Part shown: piece after piece, positions 27,603 through 39,920 of the stretch
Numbering within the stretch: the stretch's first letter is position 1
How the letters are laid out: each line of letters begins with the position of its first letter
Assembly: GCF_002443255.2 (NCBI RefSeq)
Contig: NW_019211456.1
Span: 34,535,795-34,599,794, forward strand
Direction: 5' to 3'
DNA from: Varroa destructor
Taxonomy: Eukaryota; Arthropoda; Arachnida; Mesostigmata; Varroidae
Length of the DNA: 64,000 nt
Program-made: the position numbers and the translations under genes
Notes under the pieces: generated by a model
Told to the model about the DNA's origin: nothing
Databases searched by the model: none
Seen by the model: only the letters and a program-made list of their open reading frames with translations

Positions 27603-30600
27603 CTACAAATATAATGGCTCAGTTACTAATAAATCGTCGTAATATATCGGCAGACCTAGTCCAGTCCAAAACGTAAAAGGTACAAGCAACAAACGTGGAA
27701 TAATGCCATGTCGTGCCAGTAGTCTTGGTGGCTCAATAGATTGATGCCATAAAAGCAATGACAGCATAATGGTAAAGTTGCAGCATAAAGTTGAGACAAA
27801 ACGAATGATGCCACCGGCCAAAATGATACAAATTGGTAATGACGCAACAGCAGGTGCTGCTGTAAGGGCCAGGCCACTTCGCCTAATTCAGCAGGGCGGC
27901 CGAACAACTAAAGGTGGAGTTAAGCTGAAGCGTTCAAGTAGGATGAAATAGTGTGTTCTCATCTACGGCGCGCGTTTTTTTTAAAGTAACAACAGTGATT
28001 GCAGCATCAGTAGCCTTTAACAATAACCGTAATATTTAGAAGACGATATTTATTGTCGTGTCGTTGCTATGTGCATGACTATTGACTGTTGGTAAATTTC
28101 AGAGTTGTTAGTCAACAGCACGAGCATCCCTCATCTGACGGCAGAAACGTGCTACCCAAGAAGCAGTGTGGCCTGTTACCAAATTTAATTATCAGCAACG
28201 ATAGTGACGGGCAAAAAATAAGGTCGTTCAGTCGACGCAAGTGGCAGTTGATACGACTTAAGGGTCTCATTGAACACTCTATCAACAATTTGGACCGCGA
28301 TTACGGGGAACTTTATCGCCCCTCTATAATACAGTACACCTTTGCTATCAATATAACCGTAATAACGTTCATATAAGAACAAAGCAAGGTTTTGTTTATC
28401 CTGCTTATTTTCTATCACTACAATAGTGGGTTGGAATGACTTAAATTCAGTTAATGTGGCTAAGGGTAGATATAGCTTCCTGAATGAAGCAAGGGACACC
28501 ATAAGGAATCATGTAGTGAAACTGGAGAAACTGGATGAATAATAAAGTCGGGAGCATAATAACTGCTATTGATTATCAATTTGTTTGTAAGGACAATTTC
28601 TTGCACAACGTTCCTAATCCCCTTACAAGAAGGCATGTTTGCTGTGCGCTAGTAAGTCTATACAAAAGTTACGATGCTAAAAAGGACCTTTCAATGCACC
28701 CAGTACGCATCAATGATGCAAGTTATGATATATATATAATTAATGTACTATTACTTTTATTGTAATGGTCCTTATTTTTCAAATTCGTTTGTTTCAAGCG
28801 TTCCTCGCCGGCCATAGACAAGCCACGCGCTTATCGGGCAGGCGATACCCTAACTTGCATAATTAAGTTACTCTACAGCAGTCATTGACACCTATTGTGA
28901 CTACTGTCTTGCTTACCATTTATATTATTTATTCTTGCAAGTACTTCCGGTAGAACGGTGAGTGTTTGCATACGATACTCGCCCTTGGGGCGCGACCTGC
29001 GTGTGGCCATCCACCGTCCGACCACCCAGTTTCGTTAACGAGAAAGTTAACGATTAAAAATTGAAGTTGGATACAGGGTGTCGACAACTGATAGTAATAG
29101 CGGCTATAGTCGTAGTGCCAAGAGAAGTTTGTTAGGTTGATATATATATATATATATAGAGTCGAAAGACGGAAACGAGCCCTTAACGCGGAAACACGGA
29201 AGTTCTTTTTCAAAGCAAGCGTCAAGAACATCGCCAGTTAGTACATCTACTTCACTACTTTAACAAGCCGGCAGCTTGACATAATCTATATTAAGGCACA
29301 TGCGCGTTCACCGGCGTTCAAGCACTTTTCAATACAATGTTGTTTTTCCGCTATTTCACGTCTGAATGATGTTGCGTTTACCCAACTATCGAGAGCCTTA
29401 CGGAGCAGATGCGACGCGTAGAAGGTATATTTTATGTGTGTGCCGCTGTCTGTGTAGTGCAGGCGTTTCTTGTAGTCAAATATAAGATTAAATCTAGGGT
29501 CGTTAATCGCTTTGAGATAGCCCATGGTTTATAGATCAGACAAGAATCGAATTGGATAGTTTTGCTTTACCAGTCTTCCCAGACAAGCATGGCACCGTTA
29601 AAGGCGATTGCCAATGATGAGATACTGTTATCGCATGATAAATTGCCAATAAACACTCTAAGCAAATAGATACTTGCTGTAAAACAAATCTATCATTGGC
29701 CTGCTTATAAATAGGAAGAATGAGAAGTCCTTGTGCTAGTCCCTAGTGGGGTACCGCCCGTTGCATTGTATACGCAGTTATAGTAATCAAAATGCATGAG
29801 AAGATATGCTGGCCACGAGACTACACGACCTTCGGAATTAAAATCAACATATCGCTGTGCTGTAGAAATGCGTTGGCGAAGAATGCCCCTCATCACTAAT
29901 TATTATACAATTTATAATGCCTCTACTGATATTAAGTAAGTGCTTTGCGATATCCGATCATTAAAAACGGTAAAGCCACGCAATTCGATTGACTACTTCC
30001 AGTAACGCTTAGCTATAGGGACGTAGTAAATTTACATAAAAACCGGCTAGTGTTGTTTTACGAAAAAAAAACACTATCTAGATAGCATCTTTATTTGTCA
30101 TTATGATCGAATATTACATACATATGTAATAATATATCGAAGTCAGTTATCCTATGCCTCTTGGTGCTAGAACGAGCTATGTATTTAAAAGGGAAATACC
30201 ATTAAAGTCGTGCAGACATATATACATGGTACACGCTGAAGCGATTGTTGAGTGATTCGGTCACCTATGATCATTGTGTTTTATTTCAGACCATTTCCGC
30301 AATTCGCAAATCATCAGTTTACTGACTGCGCAGGCTGATCAGAGGCAGCCAACGATCATCGTCAATAGAGTAGACCCTGTTACCACAAACTCCACAGGGG
30401 GGCAACTGAATATTCTCCGAGATAAACAGATTATAGGGCATCGACGGATAAATCACCTACGCATTCTATAGAATCGCTACAAAAAAAGACCATTTTAGAA
30501 ATTCGTTTACACGGTAAGAACGTACTGCTTATAATATATCGTAGCCGATACAATTATGCAGCTTTGATACCGTAATCGCAGTAAAAGCTGCATTTGCCAA

Positions 30601-33600
30601 TGTTAGTGTGCATAGATCAGTATTCGTGATGGTTTTCTATTGAGTTATGACACGCGTCTACTTGTAGGGTTCTCAGGTAACGTAATGCCATATGCAAGTC
30701 GATGGCTTTACGATAATATTATATATAAAGTTCCGAACAGTGCCATTTAAGAAGTCTGACAGGTATTTACTGTCTACCTACAAATAGTGTCGTATATATC
30801 TATGGCAAAACTCAGATCATCGGCTCCTAGCTCTTGCGTACAGCGACCTAACCCTTTGAGTTGACAGACAACTTGCCTATTTTTCGATTTAATCGAAATC
30901 TACCGGAACGACGAGTTATTCATTGGAGCACTTTATTGCTAGTGATTTAATAATTTTCTCATCAACCCCATCAGAAATCAACTTTGAGCTTTCAGATGAA
31001 GTTTTCAATTATCTTTTAGCAAATGGCTTATTGATAAAGCCCTAGTCGCAGTTACAACTACGCCATCAAAGTTTGATTATACATTTTACGTCTCAACTCA
31101 AAACATCCTTTACAGATTTTCATGGTGTTGTAGCATCTTTCTGTGCAACAGTAAATCACGACGATACTCGTTTGCACAAAAGCATCGTCTCTCATCTCAA
31201 GAATCGATGAAACACAATAACTAACACATTGTCTGATTAATTTCGATTTGATACACAAGAATATAGATAGAAAAATTAAAAGTCTAGTTATGATCAACTG
31301 AAGTAATATACAATTGTGCAAATGATTTCGTGGTAGCGTAATATATAATAGGTCATTTTATTATTTTTATCATTATTGTAGCTTATTAAGCTTCGGAATG
31401 ATTAATAGCAAGAACAGTAATTAAGGGAAGGTAAAAAAGTAACGATGACGAAGTTTCTTCTTCTTAGTAAAAGTGCTCTGTCAACATCATGTCGACAGAT
31501 AACGTTTCGTTTGAAACCAATTACCGCTTCTGTGCGACAGCCTGCGCAGCTCGCCTCAAACTGCAAGTTGCAGTTGTCTTCTTCACTCTCATACACTTCG
31601 TAGTCGCTAGAAGGAAAAGCTGGCTAGTAGAGAATGAAGCATTTTGAAGCCAGCTCCTGGCCTCAAAAGTCGAAAATTCAATCGATATTCGGTTGGTCTC
31701 ATAGATGGCGCCACTGCTGGCAGCACGCACGCCCCCTCATTCCTGCTGTTCGTGGTACTTGTGCTATTCCTAACACTTTGTTATTATTACTATTAGCATA
31801 ATTATTGTTACCTCTTTTAGTAAGAGGCAGGGCAACGACTGTGCGACGGGAGAGTTCGTGCGCACCATCACTCACTGCCAATTCGCTCATCATCAAACTT
31901 CAACAATGGTTCTTTAACGATCCCTACTACTTTTTTATTCGTGAGTGATTTACCGTCTTACATTTTCCACCACTACGAGTGGTAGTTCGTACAATATAGA
32001 GAATACTATATAATCTTATTATGTTGCTATGTACAGGCTTTCTCGTGTCGTTCACGTCGTTGTCGTCGCTGATGCTAATTTCTGCCATCAACCAAAAACT
32101 ACAGTCAACAGATAAATGTCAACCGACAATAGTGAGACTGAATAGTACACTTGGACTCGGATTATCAACGAACAAGGGGACTTTCAAACGACAGACTATC
32201 ATCCACCGCTTTATTAGATTTGACCCTTAATGAGTTAAAATTGGACTTCACTGACTCAAAGCTGAAGGCCTTTCTCACATTTGAAGCGACAACAGCTGAA
32301 GGTAACGTTTGCTCTTGCTGTTTAGCGTCTTGCCGTATTTCGTATGTTTTTTTTTCGTATATCGAAGGAATTTTCTTCGAGTCTATTGTTAGCCCCATAT
32401 TAGTCTGATTCATGTTGGCTAAATAGATTGAACGTTATTATAGAGCAAATGTTTAATGAAAGACCGAAGCAGACCGTAGAAACAACAATTGTAACACGTA
32501 TTGAGTGTGAAACGCTCTATGAAAGAGGCTAATGCCATATCCACTGAACCTGATTCGAACAATTAGTAATCACTTGGAAGCCAGGCAGTAATCAGTAACT
32601 TTTGACATCTGTTGCTATGATGTAACCGGCCGTAATTAATTTTCTATGATAGTTATGTTTGTAGTCTTGCCGTCAGCATGCGAAACCCAGGAAAATCTTG
32701 AATACTGGCGGTTTTTCGAACCGGATCTTACCCGACGTGCGAGATCAAAACGTAATAAGCGATTGCGAATTCACGCACAATACACGACCGGACAATGGTG
32801 ATGCTTTTCGTCTGACCATCGATTTATTAACAATATGTGCTAAGCTTCACTGAGCTCCACCATGTTAACAAACGAAGACATAAAAGTGCATCTTTCGTGC
32901 ATCTCTTGCCTTGTACACCGTACTTCGGCTTTTTCATGACTCGGCATAGGGTGTCGTATCGCAGAAGATACACAGAGTATGTGTTTTTCAGAGGAGATAG
33001 CCAAGGATTGCGTCTTCGGTGGCTGGTCCCGTTGTGGCTGCCAAATGTTGCACTGCTGGAAGTGATTATAGATACTGGCAAGCCTGATTGATTTCTGTCG
33101 TGTTCAGATGTCGTGGGCAGATATTAACATCTGCCGTCCGTTATTACTATACATTAGACTATTGCCGCAGGCTTATCTTTTGACAACAGAAGCTCGAAGA
33201 CACCAGTCTGTGCAGTGCAATCTATTTAGCGCGTACTAATTCCGATCGGCGGACCGTTAGCTGTTGACTAGCTGGTGAAAACTTCTCGTGGCACTTACGG
33301 CGTGTAGTAAGGCGAAATTGATGATTCCTCGTAGGTAAAATGATGTAGGTCTGACAACAAATTTTAGGAAAGTTTGAACAATGAAAGCAACGATATTGAT
33401 GTTGAATGAAGTACGAAAAAGAAAACGATTTTTAGACATTTCGAAATTAACTATTTTTTCCCTTTCTTTTTTGGGGTTAGCTTTTTGTCTCAGAAGCGTC
33501 AGAACGCTATGTGGTGCTTTTGATGAGAAATATGTCTAAAAATTAATATAAAATGAAGGGATAAAACATGTGAATAGCAAAGTAGAATCGCTGGATATCA

Positions 33601-36600
33601 CTGATGCGTCTTCTGCTGGTTGTTTATTCATTTAAATAATAAAATAACTAACAATACTAATAGGATCTGGATTAACAGGTTCGAGCACTTACCGACAAAT
33701 GCAAGACGAACGCGATAGAGCCTTACGTGTTTATAGAAAAGCCCATCAATGGTGACGAGATTTTTTTGAGACAATTCCAGCTGATCTAGATAATAAACCA
33801 AAATTTTACCTAGCTCTGTCCATAGCTTTGATGTCCGTAGTCTACTTTTGTGATGATAAAGACAATGGCCCGATACAAAACCGCACAGGAGACCCGTCAA
33901 GACCAATATTAGAGTAAACAAGTTTAACTAATAGCAGTTCCAAATGGATCTCTATTTCAGTATTGGTCGAGGTAAACTACTGAGAATTTCGAATTGTCGA
34001 CAAATCTATGGAACTCAAAGGAGCGCACTTTTTTTTTTTAATCAAATTCCTTCGTTTTTATAGGGGCTATGTTTCTAGGAAGTGCAGGACGCAATTCTGT
34101 ATACGATAAATCTCTCATGGTCACAATCCTATAGCATTCTATCAGACATTCGGAGCAATGCTTGTAACGGGTAAGAACAGTAATATTCTATGCAACGCAT
34201 TCCCTCGCTATGACATTGCACCGTTGCATCAAACACAGCATGAGGATCGAGGACGACTATAAAAGAAGACAAGGTGACGAGCCTTTCTGACCAGAGAAAT
34301 GTAGCTTTGATTAAACAATGACTGAAAATACCGCAAACCTCAAACGCCGTGTGTTTACCGGTAAGGGGCAGACACAGTTCTGACATTTGCTGTAAACGCA
34401 TCGAGTCATTGTTCGTAGTACTTCATTATTATCTAAAAAATTTACGTCTGGCACTTGCGGACTCCTGCGGATAAAATATTTGATCACTTTGGCACACTGG
34501 GCCACCTGGTTACGGAATGTCGCGTGTTGGCAACAGTACGAATGGTCCAAAGCTCCTTTTCGGAAATAATAAGAATGGCAAAAGCTGCTTTTTGTTTCTT
34601 TCTTTCCTTTTTTTTGCTCCTGTTTTTCGTTGTTATACCCTAAGGAACAATAAATCGAATTTTTTCCTTCATAAAAAATAGAAACTGGCTGTCGCTGATT
34701 CGTGTTGGCATCAAGAGGAACTTTCGTTGAAATCCAAATTGGTGTTTCCGAAAGTTTCTACGAATCAGTCTGCTACAACACCGCAACATCGTAATAGAAG
34801 GAGCTGAAGGGACTGCCTGGTTAGACCGCACCAATACAATAAGATATAATCGCCACTGAGAGTTCGTTGTTATTGCGATTACAGAATAACACGAGATAAG
34901 TTGCGGAGTGGTCGAATTCGAGAGCGGTGCACTGAGCGCTGGAACTACCGTTATTGATAATGAAGACAGGAAAAAACATGTTACCAACATTAGAGAGTAG
35001 GCGGCACGACACGCTTTGCGTATCTGGCTGCGTGCAATGATTAATTGTAAACATCGTTCGTGTGATACGCACGTATAGATTTCCCTGCCATTCAAAGATG
35101 CACGTAAAATGATATTGCCTAAAAATCTATCTCAACCAACACTGCCAGTTGTTGCTGAACTGATGCGCAGAAGAATGTTAGCTTGCGTGCAGTAATGTCT
35201 AACTTTGAAACAAAAAGAAAAACAATCGGACGACATCATCGCTAATTTGAGTGAAAAGCGTAAGCAAGATGGGTAGATTTAGTACTATCAGAAAAACTAG
35301 CTGACTGAGGCAGAATCTTTTCGGAATTAGAAAATATACGTGGACAAATATGAATTGGAGTTAGATTCAAGTTGAAAGTAAGTGGCATTGCTAGTTACTT
35401 ACAGTAATCTTCTGTAATAATTGACGATTCGCTGTCGTCGTGATTGTACCTAACTGCTAGATGAGGTCCGTTTGGGCAGGTTTTACAGATACAGATTTCT
35501 AAATATCCTTCAGCTAGCTAGCGAATTATCAACAATATAATATGATTGCTCAGTGATTATTGCATCTGAAAGGCTTTCCATGTCACAGTGTTAGCGGAAA
35601 CTATATTCGTAAGTGTAGCATACCACTTTCACCAAAGATTCCATCTACTGTCAAACACTATTCACTGCAGAGAACTAAGCGGCAAAATAAAAGAGAGAAA
35701 TGCCCTTCCGGTCACTTATATTCCACATGTCCTACCCGCCCTTGACGCGTTTCGCGGAAAAAACACGAATAAATAGATGAATTGAAAAAAAAGCAACACC
35801 CTACGCAATATTTGCTTTAAATGCAGCTTTCCCTAGGTGTTTGTTTTCCTCCCTTTGTCTGTTTGCATTATACGGCACCACGTGGCCGAAAAAGAAATGC
35901 TCTGCCTTTTTAAAAAAAAATATCGATTTTTAAGCTGCTGACGTTATATACTAAACAGGGAATGCGGGACTGGCGAAAAGAGGTTCGGGGAAGCTCTCGC
36001 TACTTGCAGTTCAAATAAAAAAAGGCCGTTTAAAGAAACAGACTACCAAGAGCCAAAGCGACTCTGGTCCGCTTTCAGAGAGAATTTCAATCCTATTGGC
36101 ACTGTCATTGTATAGAAGTCACACCGTAGTGTTTGTTCATAATGGAATACTACCGTGTTACTACGGCCAAATTATTACCAGCATTTACCTGTAAGATAAC
36201 ACAACAGTTCCGTATTTGAGATTCAATGCAGGTTACCTCATATGATTGATTGCAGGCGGATCGTTTAAAAGGTGCCAGTGAAATAGACAAATAATGATCT
36301 CAATTGGCGATCGACTTTGATGGACTTTAAACAAAACTAGCAGATAATGGACTGTCTCTCCTGTACCAATCTGTATGGTTACGGGTTCAAAAAGTAATGC
36401 TTGAACTGCATGAACCGTTGATACCAGTATTCTAATAGTATTTATAGTAACATAAAACGTAATAAAAGACGATAAACTGCGACTGCCCGAGTGGCTAAGT
36501 CTTAAATCTACGTAAACTGTCCTAAAATATTTTCCAACGAAGCTACACACTATCTATACTCGCGAACGTTCTTACTCATGGCCTTCCTTTCCGCATGCCC

Positions 36601-39600
36601 TACATGTTAGTTGTGTAATATATTAACTGTGTTATTTTTTTTGTCATTACATTCAGTCAGAGTTTCCACGCCAATAGCAGAAATCTACTTGGGCTATGTG
36701 AACTTAATTTTTCAAATGACTCTTGCCGTAAATTTGTCGTCGATCCCTTCAAATCGTTTGCTGAATGCATAGAGAAGGGGGCGTCTCCTTGTTAAGCAAC
36801 AAACAACAACAGTAAAAGTTGGATACAGTGGGCTAGAATCAACGATGACTTAGGCGGCCTCGTAAACGCCTAGGACCGAGGTCGCTATAAATATTACCAA
36901 CCCAAACGGTTCTAGCGTTTACGCTTTGCTCCAGAACTTTTTTTTTTGAGCCTTTTATCTTGCGTCCCGCATGGAGCGAATTCCCACGACTGGTGCTAAG
37001 TGCCTATTCCTCAAAATTGCCACCAAAAAACAGCAGCTGCACTACCACAATGGTTTGACTACCGCGCGTATGAATCACAAGCGTTTTTATCACTCGGGCG
37101 TAGGGCTGCTCTGCTACTCGTCCGATGGAGACAGTGACGACACAGCACTTCAGTTCTGCGCATTTGGTTAACACGAGAACAGAAGTTAAGTTACCGAAAA
37201 GGCTTTTCGGCAGCTTAAACGACACAAGAGGAAGTGTAGCGTTTGTTCGGGCAATATCGACAAACAACAGTTTTAGACTATTTTGATCTGACGAAAAGCT
37301 ACAATATACGCGTGGTCGAAATCGATAGATCGTAGTTGTACTTTTTTATGTCCTTTCAAAAGGAGTTATGGACTTATTTACTGTAGGCAAATCAAATCAA
37401 AGATTCCACTCGGCAGTTGATGAACAGGTAGTTTTTTACCTTTAAACCTAATAAATACATTCAAATAAATAGGGACCTTTTAAACAGAGACGTCCTACAT
37501 AGGCAGTTTGATGGCCGTCAAGTGCGCCATTAATAACTATGTTATTTCGCATGTCGTAAAGACGGAATTACCGACACCTGTGGCTCAATAACTGGTGTGA
37601 AAATGGTAACGCACAATAGCCGGTAGCGTAAGTTTAATTTTACGCGACCCAAACGTGTATAGGTGACAGCGCGCTCAATAATAATGCTACAGAGAGAATA
37701 GTAAAAATAAATATCGATAGTTAGTGTTGGCCTTCAATTATCATAATTATATTAGGTGGGCTGCCATCTGTAATCAATTGAACGCTCCACTGACCAGATT
37801 CAGTATCCATCTTGAAGCAGCTATATGAATTAGCGAGAGGAACACCTTTGTGAAGCTACTATTTACTGTCAAGAGAATATATCTATCACATATATAATTA
37901 CGTATCCATTACTCATATGAATACATACGTTCCTGGACCGTAAGTGCGTCGATATCAGATCAGAGATTTCATTCAGAGATAATTCTATTGCCATTTGACT
38001 AAGGAATTAGTTTTGCTATGTCTATAGGTAAACGTGGCAAAATGATTTATTGATTACTATTAAGTTAAATAAATTAAAATAAACATTATTAGTATGTATA
38101 GATTCGCGGTGGGGAGGCACGCGTTTGTCAGTTGCTTGCCCGTGCACAGTTTTGAGCCGTTCGTTGAACGTTGTCTGTAGCACGCTTGAATCTGTTAGCA
38201 TCCCTAAAGTACCTTTTGTCACCGCATACGCGTACTGGGGCAGCTGAAGGATCGCTCATGTGAGGCTCGAGCGCCACGATTCGTTTGGCTTGATGACCAT
38301 GCTAATCTATAGTCACGTTAAATCTAGATACAGATGCAGATCTAAACGCTACCTTCCAGCTATGAAACGTTGATTTATGTCATGTATAGCTGTCTGGATC
38401 AGTCACCGCGAGGCGTTCGAGGCATACAAATATACGTAAACACTTCATGCGATGGTTGGTATACTTAGCTTAGTTCGATTCTAGTTGACCGGCTGGCGTC
38501 TTGATACGGGTACTCGATCTATTTAATGGTCTGATTATTCTTAATAATAAGTTTGCGTTAGCTGACGAAGCGAAAATGTGAAGCTTAGTTGAAGATGATG
38601 TACTGGTATTGCATAGTGTTTTAACTCTTTCCATTAATGCACTATAAATAAATAGACAAGTGTATGTTTTGTACAAACAAATTATAGCGATTGATTTATA
38701 TTTGCACACTTTTGCAAACGAGCCTTACGACTGTTTAGCCTGACTTGCTTTATGACCGAACGTCGCTCACGGTTTTTGAATTTAAAATAACCGACATGCT
38801 AGCAACTCCGCTCATCTAAGCCTAAACATGAACTGAATAGAAGATTTAGCAGATGACACCCAACTAAAATATCTATGTAAAGGATCATTTGTTGAAAGAG
38901 ACAGCTGCTGCTAGAGCAGGAAGTTCGTCTTCAAAGCACGAATAAGAGATGAGCTGTAACTAGGCATTGTGTTTATTAAATTTTTACTATGGCCAAATTA
39001 TCGATCTCCCCAAGTACGATGATACTTATAAGAAGAAGGTAAGTATATGGAATAGCTCGGAGGCGAGTCAACGGACCCCATATACTGCTATACCTGCGCC
39101 TGCTCACCTGGTAGTTACAATAGGAAGACGGAAACCCTTCAGTAGGTCGAAGTAGAACTATAACGATATCTATGTATCCAATGTTTATCAGTACACGATC
39201 AGATGCACGATCATCTGTTGACGCTGCCACTCGTTGGAGTAGCACAGTTTAACGGGTGAAGTAATCCATACTGACTTATAAAGGAGTATATATACCGTAC
39301 GCTTAGCAGTAGCAACGCTTGCTGTCCACTAAGACTTAATTGCCTTTCTAACTGAAACCAGAGGTTACGAACCAGCTATATCAAACTTCTACAGCATCGA
39401 TAAACCCTATTTAAGGCTCTGGGATTATACACACGCAATGTCACTTAAACTTAACTTCACTGCCTGGTAGCAACGTTTCCTTTTTTTTGTTGCGGGAACA
39501 GAAGCAAAAAACTTGACAGGAAAGCGCCGTTCAACTTACTTAACAGTCTTTACACACAAGATGTGGACCGGGCCTTTTTTTGTCTCGTTAAGTAGTAGCC

Positions 39601-39837
39601 TATATCACAAGTGGTGCATTCCCGCTTGCACTACTTACAAACTTGTTGGCGTCACCAACGTCCTTCAACGGTTCTGGGTGGCAATGCCACCTGGGTGAAG
39701 ATAGGATAATGATAGAATAAGCCACGACCGTAACATTCAATGTCCACCACAGCTCACTAGCTACGATCGCAGTAGAGGCTTTTCGTTTTGACACTAATGT
39801 AGGTCGCCCCACCGGCGGCCTCTGCAACGTGCATCAC
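27603..39837. other. Gene-poor region with weak exon-like frames
   Basis: No protein family recognised. Two open frames follow good splice-acceptor sequences (28103-28376 and 30290-30471, plus strand). A hydrophobic minus-strand frame spans about 27603-27887. A TA repeat lies at 29141-29158. None is supported by homology, so none is called a gene here. Confidence 0.5.
29141..29158. repeat. TA dinucleotide microsatellite
   Basis: Uninterrupted TA repeat of about 18 nt. Confidence 0.9.
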
Positions 39838-39920
39838 AGAGAGAAACAGAGAAAGAGAGCGAGAGAGAGACAGACAGATAAAGAGAGAGAGAGAGACAGA
39901 GAGAGAGAGCGAAAGAGACA
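39838..39920. repeat. GA/CAGA microsatellite
   Basis: About 83 nt of GA repeats with interspersed CAGA and AAGA units, purine-only apart from the C in the CAGA units. GAGA-type tracts often lie near arthropod promoters, and the next few hundred bases are GC-richer than average, but no gene start is recognisable. Confidence 0.9.

Noticed and set aside
34640..35095. 151-codon minus-strand frame
   Set aside because: No recognisable motif; two minus-strand frames are open at once over 34821-35072 with no way to prefer one.
36481..36500. tRNA A-box-like GCCCGAGTGGCTAAGT
   Set aside because: No B box (GGTTCGANNCC type) and no acceptor-stem pairing downstream.
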